NCBI GenBank assembly: GCA_965275915.1
Contig: CBDHYI010000007.1
Coordinates: forward strand, 248,001-312,000
Origin: JBDWFY01 sp965275915
Lineage (GTDB): Bacteria > Pseudomonadota > Alphaproteobacteria > Rhizobiales > Stappiaceae
DNA length: 64,000 nt
Direction: 5' to 3'
The position numbers and the translations under genes are program-made. Of the stretch, positions 1 through 7,928 are shown in pieces (the stretch's first letter is position 1; every line of letters begins with the position of its first letter). The notes beneath the pieces were generated by a model. That model searched no databases and was not told the DNA's origin. It saw only the letters and a program-made list of their open reading frames with translations.

Positions 1-1166
1 TCGGTTATCGACTGCAGACGTTTTTCGCTCTCCTCCAGAGCAGCCCTGACCCTGTGAACCGTTTCCGAAAGGGCGGCGACCCGCTCACCGGTCTCAGCGT
101 CTTCAGACTCAAGTGCCTTCTGCTCCTCTTCAAGTTGGGACAACAAGCCGTCATTTTCGCTGATCATCCCCTGCTCGCGCTCAAGATCCTGATTGAGCTG
201 AACCACGCGGTGCCGGAGATCTTCCAGGCGCTCCCGAATACGCCGGTCTTCGGACTCAAGATCGTTTTGGGCGATCTTCAGACGCTGCAGTACGGCATTC
301 GCCGCTCCGGCCCGGTCTCGCAGCTCTGGCAGCTTGTGCCCGGCGACTGCCTGTGCCCTGGCCGTTTCAGCCTGACCTTGTGCTGCCGTATTGACAGCTG
401 TTTCGGCGACCTTGAACTGTTCTTCTGTTTCGGCAAGCGTGTTCCGGGCCTCTTCCGCACGCAGATACAGGATCATCGCTTCCGCTTTGCGGATATCGGA
501 GGAGATATTGCGGTATCGGTTTGCCTGCCGGGCCTGTTTTTTGAGGTTTTCCAACTGGCCGTCGATCTGAATCAGCACATCTTCGAGCCGTTCAAGATTG
601 GTCTCTGCTCCTTTGAGCCGCAATTCCGCTTCATGGCGGCGCGCATGCAAGCCTGAAATCCCCGCCGCTTCCTCAAGGATCATCCGCCGCGCCGTCGGTT
701 TCGCACTGATCAGTTCGCCGATCTGGCCCTGGCGCACCATCGACGGCGAACGAGCACCGGTTGAGGCATCCGCAAAAAGGAGCTGTACATCCCGCGCCCG
801 GACGTCCCGACCGTTGATCTTGTAGGCCGAACCCGATTCCCGCTCGATTCGACGGGTCACTTCCAGAATGTCGGTATCATTGAAGCCCGCGGGCGCGGAG
901 CGGGCGGCATTGTCGAGAAAGAGCGTCACTTCGGCGGTATTGCGGCCGGGACGATTAAGGCTGCCGGCAAAGATGACGTCATCCATGCCCGAGGCACGCA
1001 TATTCTTATAGGAGTTCTCCCCCATAACCCAGCGCAACGCCTCAACCAGGTTCGACTTGCCGCAGCCATTGGGACCGACAATTCCAGTCAGGCCGTTTTC
1101 AATTAAAAAGTCGGATGGCTCGACAAAAGACTTGAACCCCAACAACCGCAATTTCTGGAATTTCAT
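1..1166 (-). CDS. smc: Chromosome segregation protein SMC, N-terminal part (cut by the left edge)
   Basis: This is the first 388 codons of an SMC ATPase, the motor of the condensin-like complex that organises and segregates the chromosome. Translation from the ATG ending at 1166 begins MKFQKLRLLGFKSF, the usual SMC start. A Walker A motif GPNGCGKS lies at residues 31-38, followed by the conserved head segments containing GENSYKNMR and QGQIGE. From about residue 165 the sequence becomes an E/R/L/A-rich heptad-like coiled coil that runs off the window. The hinge, second coiled coil and Walker B/signature half lie outside. It heads the common alphaproteobacterial order smc-dsbA-dciA-mutY, though smc is the most downstream of the minus-strand genes here. 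Identification is firm; only the truncation by the window limits it. Confidence 0.95.
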   Translation of the reverse strand, partial: MKFQKLRLLGFKSFVEPSDFLIENGLTGIVGPNGCGKSNLVEALRWVMGENSYKNMRASGMDDVIFAGSLNRPGRNTAEVTLFLDNAARSAPAGFNDTDILEVTRRIERESGSAYKINGRDVRARDVQLLFADASTGARSPSMVRQGQIGELISAKPTARRMILEEAAGISGLHARRHEAELRLKGAETNLERLEDVLIQIDGQLENLKKQARQANRYRNISSDIRKAEAMILYLRAEEARNTLAETEEQFKVAETAVNTAAQGQAETARAQAVAGHKLPELRDRAGAANAVLQRLKIAQNDLESEDRRIRERLEDLRHRVVQLNQDLEREQGMISENDGLLSQLEEEQKALESEDAETGERVAALSETVHRVRAALEESEKRLQSIT

Positions 1167-1179
1167 GGCGCACCTATAA

Positions 1180-1262
1180 GAAACGACCCGAAAGACGGGT
1201 CGTTTCGCTGGTGTGCCATCGATCGAACACGTGAAATCGTTGCGGCAATCAGAGTGCCGCAA
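1180..1262 (-). terminator. Two tandem hairpins between the DsbA-like gene and smc
   Basis: Two perfect inverted repeats fill the gap below the DsbA-like gene. The first, 1240-1262, has 8-bp arms (TTGCGGCA/TGCCGCAA) and starts 3 bases after the stop codon. The second, 1180-1206, has 11-bp arms (GAAACGACCCG/CGGGTCGTTTC) around a 5-base loop. On the minus strand the second is followed by TTATAGG, so the U tract is weak. They may act as a leaky terminator or as an RNA-stabilising block between the two genes. Confidence 0.5.
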
Positions 1263-1265
1263 CCA

Positions 1266-1901
1266 TTACAATTTGCTTTGTACGATCTTCTCCAGTTCGC
1301 CAAATGACAGAGCTCCGCGATGGATTTCGCCGTCAACGATCAGGGTCGGGGTTGAATTCACACCGAATTCGTTGGCTGCACGGTCTTTTACCCAAGTGAT
1401 TCCGTCAAGGATCTCCTGATTCTGCAAGCAGGCATCAAAAGTCTCTTGTGTAAAACCGATCTGTTTGGCGATGCCAAGCATTGAGTTGTACGGATCGTCC
1501 GTAAAGGCCCAGCTCCGCTGGTCGGCAAAAAGCAAATCGATGATATCAAAATATTTATCTTCCGGCGAACACCGGGCCATCATAAATGCGCCCAGGGCAA
1601 CAGTATCGAGCGGAAATTCGCGCATGATGAACCGGACTTTGCCCGTTTCAATGTAATCCTTCTTGAGATCGGGGTACGTGTTCTTGTGAAAATTTGCGCA
1701 GTGACCGCATGTCATGCTGGCATATTCGATGATCGTAACCGGCGCATCATCTGCACCCAACGCCATCTCAGGCAGCGTGCCCGGCTTCATCAGTTCATCG
1801 ATATCGATGCTCTGTGCTGACGCCGGTCCGATGAAACTGACAACCGATGCGGCTGTGAGGGCCAATGCTCCCGTACCCTGTAAAAATAATCTCCGGTTCA
1901 T
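1266..1901 (-). CDS. DsbA/Com1-family thioredoxin-fold protein, exported
   Basis: Predicted periplasmic thiol-disulfide oxidoreductase of the DsbA family. An N-terminal RRLFLQ stretch followed by a hydrophobic run and an ASA-Q cleavage site (about residue 29) indicate export, possibly through Tat although the motif is only approximate. The active site is C65-G-H-C68, and a cis-Pro segment NSTPTLIV appears near the C terminus, as expected of the fold. The frame extends 5 codons upstream, but those codons contain the GGAGG ribosome-binding site that sits 5 bases before the ATG at 1901, so 1901 is the better start (211 aa). It lies between dciA and smc on the same strand. Whether it is an oxidase or an isomerase/reductase cannot be decided here. 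Confidence 0.9.
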   Translation of the reverse strand: MNRRLFLQGTGALALTAASVVSFIGPASAQSIDIDELMKPGTLPEMALGADDAPVTIIEYASMTCGHCANFHKNTYPDLKKDYIETGKVRFIMREFPLDTVALGAFMMARCSPEDKYFDIIDLLFADQRSWAFTDDPYNSMLGIAKQIGFTQETFDACLQNQEILDGITWVKDRAANEFGVNSTPTLIVDGEIHRGALSFGELEKIVQSKL

Positions 1902-2099
1902 TTTCCCTCCATCCATTTATCTGGAGCCTGTCGATACATGTGCGGCAAACTTAAGCCTTCGCCGCCCGATAGCAAGATCACTATGCCACCTTAGCGAACA
2001 AATATGCGTGTATTTACCTCGAACAAGCCTCGGAACATTACCAATTTGTAAGAATCATCCCGAAAACGCCTGTTCCGGCTGCCTGACGAATTGATCTGG

Positions 2100-2618
2100 T
2101 CACTCACTGGGACGCTTTGTCACAACGGCCGCCCCTAACCGCCGCAGCGCAGCCTTCAGCTTGTTGTTTTCGATACCGGAGGTCTTCCGCCGGATGTCAT
2201 CCAACTCCTGCGACGTCAGCGGCCGCCTTGCCTGACGGGGCCTCTTTTGGGAATGCGTCACGGGGCGCTGGACAATCTTCAGACGCCCGACCGCAGACCA
2301 GCCGAAGAAAGCATTTATCCGCTCCAGGACTTGCGGCGTTTCATATTGCAGCATCAACGCTGTGGGCCCGTCGGTCCGGACAACAAGAACGGCAGGTTCG
2401 GGAAACTGTCCGGCATCGGCATCTTTCTGGCGCGGCCAAATCAGTTTTTCCGGCTGAGACCGTTCGCCGAACCGCTGTCCGACAATGTCGGCCCAATTGG
2501 CCAACAGATCGGCGGTCGCAAATCCCCGTTTCCGGCATGCGGGTTTCAGCGCCGGCTGGATAAGATCCGCCAGCGGTTTCGCTCCCTTTTTTCCTGAACC
2601 GGTTGCCGCTTTTCTTCG
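2100..2618 (-). CDS. dciA: DUF721 protein, DciA-type helicase-loading factor candidate
   Basis: Small basic protein of the DUF721 family, which includes DciA, the widespread bacterial factor that helps load the replicative helicase DnaB in species lacking DnaC/DnaI. The conserved DUF721 core is visible: a K-P-L-A-D-L-I start, W-x-D-I-V-G near residue 45, and a hydrophobic beta region ending in LQYETPQVLERIN. A basic tail follows. The frame is open to a TTG at 2651, but the ATG at 2618 (MRRKAATGSG) matches the usual family start and is preferred; neither has a strong ribosome-binding site. It is divergent from mutY across about 140 bp, an arrangement common in alphaproteobacteria. Membership of DUF721 is secure; the replication role is inferred from the family. 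Confidence 0.8.
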   Translation of the reverse strand, partial: RRKAATGSGKKGAKPLADLIQPALKPACRKRGFATADLLANWADIVGQRFGERSQPEKLIWPRQKDADAGQFPEPAVLVVRTDGPTALMLQYETPQVLERINAFFGWSAVGRLKIVQRPVTHSQKRPRQARRPLTSQELDDIRRKTSGIENNKLKAALRRLGAAVVTKRPSE

Positions 2619-2758
2619 CATCTGGTTTGTTCTTGCGCCCTCATCAGACAAGTTGATTTTCTTTACGCACCGTTTCTTACAGGCATGCGATTGTTCTTGG
2701 ATTTATTAATATTATAAAGAAAAAGCCGCCTGCCAAAGCAAAACCCGAGACATTATCC

Positions 2759-3859
2759 TTGGAAAAACTGACCGCGCCCGATCCTGAGATCCTCCTTGCC
2801 TGGTATGACAGACACGCTCGCGCCCTGCCCTGGCGGGTTCCGCCGAAACAGGGCAAGACCGGAACTCGGCCAGACCCTTATCGTGTCTGGTTGTCAGAAG
2901 TCATGCTGCAGCAAACCACTGTTGCAGCCGTTCGCAGTTATTTTGAGCAGTTTACCGGAACCTGGCCGACGGTCGCCGATCTTGCCGCCGCCGATGAAGA
3001 GGCGGTGCTGAAGGCCTGGGCCGGCCTTGGTTATTATTCAAGGGCAAGAAACCTTAAAAAGTGCGCAGATACCATCGTCGCAGAACACAACGGAATATTT
3101 CCCAGTACGGAAAACGCGTTACTGACCTTACCCGGTGTCGGCGTTTATACGGCCGCAGCCATCGCCGCGATCGCTTTTGACCGAAAGGCCACTGTGGTAG
3201 ACGGCAATGTGGAACGGGTTATCAGTCGTATTTTTGCGATTGAGACACCGCTGCCTGATGCAAAGAAGGAAATCAAAACAAAAGCCGCAGTCCTGACGCC
3301 CGATCTTCGTCCCGGCGACTACGCCCAGGCCATGATGGATCTGGGCGCAACTTTGTGCTCACCCAGAAGTCCCGCGTGCGGGCTTTGTCCGTGGCGTGGG
3401 AACTGCCGGGCGCACGCCTTGGGCATTGCGGAACAACTGCCTAAAAAAGCTCCGAAGAAAAAGAAGCCGCAACGCTATGGCGTGGCCTTTGTCACGGTTC
3501 GTGCCGACGGAGCAGTCCTCCTGAAACAACGTCCGGACAAGGGCCTGCTGGCCGCCATGACGGAGGTGCCCGGATCGGAATGGCATGAAGATTTTACCTT
3601 TCCCGGTCCTTCGGGCATACACGCGTATGCGCCCCTGGACGCGGACTGGCAAAAGACGCCCACGGCTGTGCGGCACACATTCACGCATTTTCATCTTGAG
3701 CTTCAGGTCTGGCGGGCCAACGTGCCGAATTCGGCCAGCCCCCCGGATGCGCATTGGTGGTCATCCGCCGAAATGATCGAACAGGAAGCGCTGCCAACGG
3801 TCATGCGCAAAGCAATCGCGGCCGGCCTCGGAAAAGCGATCAAAGCCAGAACCGGCTGA
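2759..3859 (+). CDS. mutY: A/G-specific adenine DNA glycosylase MutY
   Basis: Base-excision enzyme that removes adenine mispaired with 8-oxoguanine. The order of domains is complete: LPWR at 23-26, catalytic E47 in SEVMLQQT, a helix-hairpin-helix LPGVGVYTA followed by catalytic D148 in VVDGNV, and four iron-sulfur cysteines C200-X6-C207-X2-C210-X5-C216. Residues about 235-355 form the NUDIX-like 8-oxoG recognition domain. The length, 366 aa, is normal. The start is a TTG at 2759; no ATG or GTG occurs upstream in frame, although the frame stays open for about 20 Lys/Pro/Ala-rich codons before it. The ribosome-binding site is poor, which suggests low expression. It is convergent with amn (15 bp between stops). 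Confidence 0.96.
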   Translation: MEKLTAPDPEILLAWYDRHARALPWRVPPKQGKTGTRPDPYRVWLSEVMLQQTTVAAVRSYFEQFTGTWPTVADLAAADEEAVLKAWAGLGYYSRARNLKKCADTIVAEHNGIFPSTENALLTLPGVGVYTAAAIAAIAFDRKATVVDGNVERVISRIFAIETPLPDAKKEIKTKAAVLTPDLRPGDYAQAMMDLGATLCSPRSPACGLCPWRGNCRAHALGIAEQLPKKAPKKKKPQRYGVAFVTVRADGAVLLKQRPDKGLLAAMTEVPGSEWHEDFTFPGPSGIHAYAPLDADWQKTPTAVRHTFTHFHLELQVWRANVPNSASPPDAHWWSSAEMIEQEALPTVMRKAIAAGLGKAIKARTG

Positions 3860-3874
3860 TCTTCCGCGGCGATC

Positions 3875-5383
3875 TTACTGAAAAGCGGTTTCCGCAAAGC
3901 TGCGCAGTTTCCGCGAATGCAATCGCTCAAGCGGCATGGACCGCAGGATTTCCATGGAGCGAATGCCGATTTTCAGATGCTGATTGACCTGCCGCCGGTA
4001 AAATTCGGTCGCCATTCCAGGCAGTTTCAACTCGCCATGGAGCGGCTTGTCCGAAACGCAAAGCAGCGTGCCATAGGGCACGCGAAACCGAAATCCGTTT
4101 GCCGCGATTGTCGCCGACTCCATGTCGAGCGCGATCGCCCGGGATTGGGAGAACCGCTGAACGAGTTCATGATGCTCCCGCAGTTCCCAGTTTCGATTAT
4201 CAATTGTGGCGACAGTGCCGGTCCGCATGATGCGCTTGAGCTCATAGCCTTCAAGGCCGGTGACCTCTTCGACCGCAACTTCGAGGGCGACCTGGATTTC
4301 CGCGAGGGCCGGAATTGGAACCCAGACCGGCAAATCAGCATCCAGCACGTGATCTTCACGCACATAGCCATGGGCCAGAACATAATCGCCCAATGTCTGG
4401 CTGTTTCTCAAACCGGCACAATGGCCGAGCATCAACCAGGCATGAGGTCGCAGAACCGCGACATGATCGGTGATGGTTTTTGCGTTGGATGGGCCGACGC
4501 CAATATTCACCATCGTGATACCGGATCCGTTTTTTCCGATCAGATGGTAGGCCGGCATCTGCGGCAGGCGGCCCGGTGCAGTGCCGCAGGCTTTGTCTGC
4601 CTCCCCTTTGCGGGTGATTACATTGCCCGGTTCGACAAAGGCCTCATATTCGGTGTCGTTTTCCTTCAACAAGTCATGCGCCATCCGGCAGAAGTCGTCG
4701 ATATAGAACTGATAGTTCGTAAAAAGCACATAATTCTGGAAGTGCTCGGCAGCCGTCGCCGTGTAGTGCTGCAGCCGCGCCAGAGAGTAATCGACGCGTG
4801 GACCCGTGAAAGGCGCAAGCGGCCGCTCATCACCGGGACTGATTTCAAGATCCCCGTTGGCAATGGCATCATCCATATCGGCAAGGTCCGGGACGTCGAA
4901 AATATCCTGTAACGGACGGTCAAGACGATCGCTTAACGCCCCATCGACGTTGGTTCCGTCATAGAAGGCAAAATGCAGGGGTATGGGCCGATCGGATTCG
5001 CCAATCTCAACAGGCTCATCGTGGTTCCGGATCAACAACTCGATCTGTTCCGTCAGATAGCCCTCAAACAGGTCCGGACGGGTCACCGTCGTCGCATGCA
5101 TACCGGGGCCGGCAACGAAGCCGTAAGCCAGCCGGGAGTCAAGCCGGGCGTGCGTGCCGGTTGTCGTACGAATGAAGGGATAGAACGCGCGGACGCGCCC
5201 GGACGGCGGGTGGCCATCAACAATGTCAGCGAGCTTGTCGCGCAAAAAGGCTGTGTTGCGTTCAAAAATTTCCTGCAGGTACCGGACGGCTTCGGAGGCG
5301 TCTCGAAACGATCTGGTCTTGACCGATGGCGGGGTTTGAATGCCACCGTCCGTTCGCGACCCGGCGCTGTCGTCTTTTGCCAC
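3875..5383 (-). CDS. amn: AMP nucleosidase
   Basis: Hydrolyses AMP to adenine and ribose 5-phosphate, a purine salvage and AMP-level control reaction in the cytosol. The 502-aa product aligns by eye over its whole length with E. coli Amn. An N-terminal AMP-nucleosidase domain (about 40-200, with RVDYSLARLQHYT at its end) is followed by a nucleoside-phosphorylase-type catalytic domain (about 280-480) containing NIGVGPSNAKT, LGHCAGLR, DMESATIAA and SDKPLHGE. The C-terminal HSRKLR motif is also conserved. The first 30 residues are a low-complexity leader specific to this protein. The gene stands alone, convergent with mutY and divergent from the Tag-family gene. Confidence 0.96.
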   Translation of the reverse strand: MAKDDSAGSRTDGGIQTPPSVKTRSFRDASEAVRYLQEIFERNTAFLRDKLADIVDGHPPSGRVRAFYPFIRTTTGTHARLDSRLAYGFVAGPGMHATTVTRPDLFEGYLTEQIELLIRNHDEPVEIGESDRPIPLHFAFYDGTNVDGALSDRLDRPLQDIFDVPDLADMDDAIANGDLEISPGDERPLAPFTGPRVDYSLARLQHYTATAAEHFQNYVLFTNYQFYIDDFCRMAHDLLKENDTEYEAFVEPGNVITRKGEADKACGTAPGRLPQMPAYHLIGKNGSGITMVNIGVGPSNAKTITDHVAVLRPHAWLMLGHCAGLRNSQTLGDYVLAHGYVREDHVLDADLPVWVPIPALAEIQVALEVAVEEVTGLEGYELKRIMRTGTVATIDNRNWELREHHELVQRFSQSRAIALDMESATIAANGFRFRVPYGTLLCVSDKPLHGELKLPGMATEFYRRQVNQHLKIGIRSMEILRSMPLERLHSRKLRSFAETAFQ

Positions 5384-5557
5384 GATTTTCTCTCCATGGT
5401 TTGGTCCGCAAGGTCTGCCTGCTGCCTCAAAAGGTCAAGAAATAAATGCGTGCGAGGCAATAATCGTAATATTCTCGAAAGATTGATAAAATTCCGATGA
5501 CATACCGTTATCGGCATGTTCGCGTATCGCGATCGATCAGCCGCAGAGAGAGGAACC

Positions 5558-6235
5558 ATGCGATCCTTCAGCGAAATCTATGAACTGGCCGCGAATCGCA
5601 AGGGCGGCTCCGATCAACTGGAAGCACTCTTAAGTCAGAGCCATACCCTCTCCGAGGACCAGTTGGCCGCCCTCCCTGATGACCGCTGGCTGGCCCAGTT
5701 CACAAAATGCATCTTCCAGGCCGGGTTCAACTGGAAAGTGATTGAATCCAAATGGGAAGGCTTCGAGCAGTCCTTTGATGGATTTTCCATCAACCGGATT
5801 GCGCTTTATTCCGATGAAGATCTGGACAGGCTGATCGCGGACACCAGGATCGTGCGTCACGGAAAGAAGATCCGATCAGTGTTTGAGAATGCCCTGTTCA
5901 TGCGCGGCCTTGCGCAGGAGCATGGCTCGGCGGGAAAATACTTTGCCGCCTGGCCGAACAGCGACTATGTCGGTCTGCTCGACTTTCTGAAGAAAAACGC
6001 AAGCCGTCTTGGCGGTAACACGGGTCAGTATGCGCTGAGATTTATCGGCAAACCGTCTTTCATACTCAGCAGGGATGTCACCGCCGCTCTTCAGCGCGAC
6101 GCAATCTTTGAAGGCAGCGCCACAAGCAAGAAGAGCCTGGCAGCCATCCAGGATGCGTTTAACGGCTGGGCAGATGAGTCCGGGCGCGATCTGACGGCCA
6201 TCAGCCGGGTTCTTGCGATGAGTGTCGGAACTTAG
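5558..6235 (+). CDS. DNA-3-methyladenine glycosylase I family protein (Tag-like)
   Basis: Helix-hairpin-helix DNA glycosylase related to Tag, which excises 3-methyladenine from alkylated DNA. The family core is seen in TKCIFQAGFNWKVIESKW, F-x-G-F, VRHGKKIRSV and GNTGQYALRFIGK. The frame opens at 5516, but AGAGAGGA immediately before the ATG at 5558 (MRSFSEIYELA) marks the likely start, giving 225 aa. Unlike E. coli Tag, this protein has no N-terminal Cys/His pair and no C-terminal His/Cys pair, so the structural zinc site of classical Tag is missing; it belongs to the divergent branch common in alphaproteobacteria. It is divergent from amn. Substrate range is inferred from the family only. 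Confidence 0.82.
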   Translation: MRSFSEIYELAANRKGGSDQLEALLSQSHTLSEDQLAALPDDRWLAQFTKCIFQAGFNWKVIESKWEGFEQSFDGFSINRIALYSDEDLDRLIADTRIVRHGKKIRSVFENALFMRGLAQEHGSAGKYFAAWPNSDYVGLLDFLKKNASRLGGNTGQYALRFIGKPSFILSRDVTAALQRDAIFEGSATSKKSLAAIQDAFNGWADESGRDLTAISRVLAMSVGT

Positions 6236-6557
6236 GGTATCTTGTTTATGCTGGAGCGTTTGGTAGTGGAAAAATCTCCGCAGACCGTCAGACAAATTTT
6301 TTATTTTTCACACCGAAATTAATATATTAAGCGGAGATAATATAAGAGGAAGCCCTGCCGTGTGCGCACAATTCATTCTCCCGGCTTGCTCCTTTTGTGG
6401 CAATTCAGCGGCATGACCATGTGGTTGCCGTTTGGGTCCAAGCCGGCAAGAATTGCCCGGTCTCTGCGGTTTACACACGCTGCAACTCTTACGATTTTTA
6501 CGTGCCCGATACCCGCCGTAATATAGTCGTTTTCTTCCCCCAAACCGACCGCAATAC

Positions 6558-6572
6558 TTAACAGTACGTTAG
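6558..6572. promoter_or_regulatory. CtrA-like box (upstream)
   Basis: TTAA-N7-TTAG, one base from the CtrA consensus TTAA-N7-TTAA. It lies about 130 bp before the ccrM start, in the same intergenic region as the better box at 6636. The motif is short, so chance occurrence is possible. Confidence 0.35.
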
Positions 6573-6635
6573 CGGTCCGGGCGTTAATTATGGTAAACAA
6601 ACCATTGATAGAAAAAGCAAAATAGTTTTGTGACC

Positions 6636-6652
6636 TTAACGACCTCTTTACC
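6636..6652 (+). promoter_or_regulatory. CtrA-like box before ccrM
   Basis: TTAACGACCTCTTTACC fits TTAA-N7-TTAACC, the binding site of the cell-cycle regulator CtrA, with one mismatch. It lies about 50 bp upstream of the ccrM ATG, a position like that of the CtrA site in the Caulobacter ccrM promoter. This suggests late-cell-cycle activation of the methylase; the assignment is inference from pattern and position. Confidence 0.5.
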
Positions 6653-6700
6653 CTGATCGGTCAGTATGATGCTCGTAATTGCGTAAGGTTGTGCGTCGCA

Positions 6701-7834
6701 ATGATTGTAAAGCGTAAGGGGGCGCTGGAGACAGCGTCCCACTCACATCAAGGTGCTGACTGGCTGAACAGGATCCTGGTCGGAGACTGTATTTCCCAGC
6801 TCGCGAAACTGCCACGAAACTCCGTGGATATGATTTTCGCCGATCCTCCTTATAATCTTCAGCTCGGCGGCGGCCTGACCCGGCCGGATCAATCCAAGGT
6901 CGATGCCTGTGATGATCACTGGGATCAGTTTGCAAGTTTTGAAGCCTATGACGAGTTCACCAGAGCATGGCTCCTCGCCTGCCGGCGGGTCCTGAAGCCG
7001 AACGGAACCATCTGGGTCATCGGCTCCTATCATAATATTTTCCGCGTCGGATCGAAGCTGCAGGATCTGGGGTTCTGGATCCTGAATGACGTGATCTGGG
7101 TCAAGAACAATCCGATGCCGAATTTTCGCGGCAAAAGGTTCACGAACGCGCATGAAACGCTGATATGGGCAAGCGCCGACCCGGAAGGCAAAGGCTACAC
7201 ATTCAATTATGATGCGCTGAAGACGTTTAATGACGATCTACAGATGCGCTCCGATTGGATGCTTCCCATCTGCAGCGGGTCGGAGCGCCTGAAAAACAAG
7301 GACGGCGAGAAGGTTCATCCAACCCAGAAACCCGAACCGCTTCTTTATCGGGTGATGCTGTCCTCAACAAAACCGGGCGATGTGGTGCTTGATCCGTTTT
7401 TCGGAACCGGAACCACCGGCGCCGTTGCGAAGCGCTTGGGCCGGCATTTTGTCGGGATCGAGCGTGAGGCTGACTATATCAGGGCCGCTCAGGAGCGGAT
7501 CGACGCCATTGAATTCGGCACCGGCGCCGTCGTCGAGATGCAGCAAAGCAAACGGGCGCAAAAACGCATTCCGTTTGGCAATCTGATCGAAAGCGGTCTG
7601 ATCGACCCCGGTGCCGTCCTGACGGATGCCAGGAAACGGTATGAAGCCACTGTACGGGCCGACGGCTCCCTCGCCTGCCGCGGCGAAACCGGATCGATCC
7701 ACAAGATGGGTGCGCATGTTCAGGGTCAGGAAGCCTGCAATGGCTGGACATTCTGGCATGTCGATAAGGGCAATGGTCCGGAACCGATCGACAATTTGAG
7801 AAAGATTTTGCGTCAGCAGATGGCTGCGGCGTGA
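6701..7834 (+). CDS. ccrM: Cell-cycle adenine DNA methyltransferase CcrM (GANTC)
   Basis: Orphan beta-class N6-adenine methyltransferase that methylates GANTC and couples gene expression to replication in alphaproteobacteria. Catalytic motif DPPYNL begins at residue 48; the target-recognition region follows; HPTQKPEPL and the SAM-binding DPFFGTGTTG complete the catalytic domain. A C-terminal extension of about 90 residues, with GSIHKMGAHVQG and NGWTFWHV, is the CcrM-specific DNA-binding domain and separates it from ordinary M.HinfI-like enzymes. No restriction gene is adjacent. An in-frame TTG at 6689 follows AAGG directly, but the ATG at 6701 (MIVKRKG, 377 aa) is the more usual choice. A strong terminator follows at 7886. 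Confidence 0.95.
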   Translation: MIVKRKGALETASHSHQGADWLNRILVGDCISQLAKLPRNSVDMIFADPPYNLQLGGGLTRPDQSKVDACDDHWDQFASFEAYDEFTRAWLLACRRVLKPNGTIWVIGSYHNIFRVGSKLQDLGFWILNDVIWVKNNPMPNFRGKRFTNAHETLIWASADPEGKGYTFNYDALKTFNDDLQMRSDWMLPICSGSERLKNKDGEKVHPTQKPEPLLYRVMLSSTKPGDVVLDPFFGTGTTGAVAKRLGRHFVGIEREADYIRAAQERIDAIEFGTGAVVEMQQSKRAQKRIPFGNLIESGLIDPGAVLTDARKRYEATVRADGSLACRGETGSIHKMGAHVQGQEACNGWTFWHVDKGNGPEPIDNLRKILRQQMAAA

Positions 7835-7885
7835 CACGAGCTTTTTCGTCGGAATCCCCGCGAAAGAGAGCAAAGAGAGCACCTT

Positions 7886-7918
7886 CCCCCGATGGGTTTC
7901 CATCGGGGGCTTTTTTTT
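7886..7918 (+). terminator. Rho-independent terminator of ccrM
   Basis: Perfect 10-bp stem CCCCCGATGG/CCATCGGGGG with a 4-base loop, followed one base later by eight T residues. It ends ccrM transcription just before the convergent tyrS stop codon. This is the clearest intrinsic terminator in the window. Confidence 0.93.
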
Positions 7919-7928
7919 GCGCGGGGCG

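Larger units (their letters stand above)
6236..6700. other. Long intergenic region upstream of ccrM
   Basis: A 465-base stretch with no convincing gene. Its left part (6295-6350) is strongly A/T-rich. A 75-codon open frame on the minus strand (6373-6600) has no recognisable domain and no ribosome-binding site, and I do not call it a gene. The right part holds two CtrA-like boxes (6558-6572 and 6636-6652), making this the likely control region of ccrM. No GANTC site was found in it by eye, unlike the Caulobacter ccrM leader. Confidence 0.6.

Noticed and set aside
3917..4912. 331-codon open frame on the plus strand
   Set aside because: Antisense to amn, which is unambiguous.
6373..6600. 75-codon frame upstream of ccrM
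   Set aside because: No ribosome-binding site, no domain, and it overlaps probable control sites.
6689..7834. ccrM as part of a restriction-modification system
   Set aside because: No endonuclease gene lies near it, and the C-terminal extension marks the solitary cell-cycle type.
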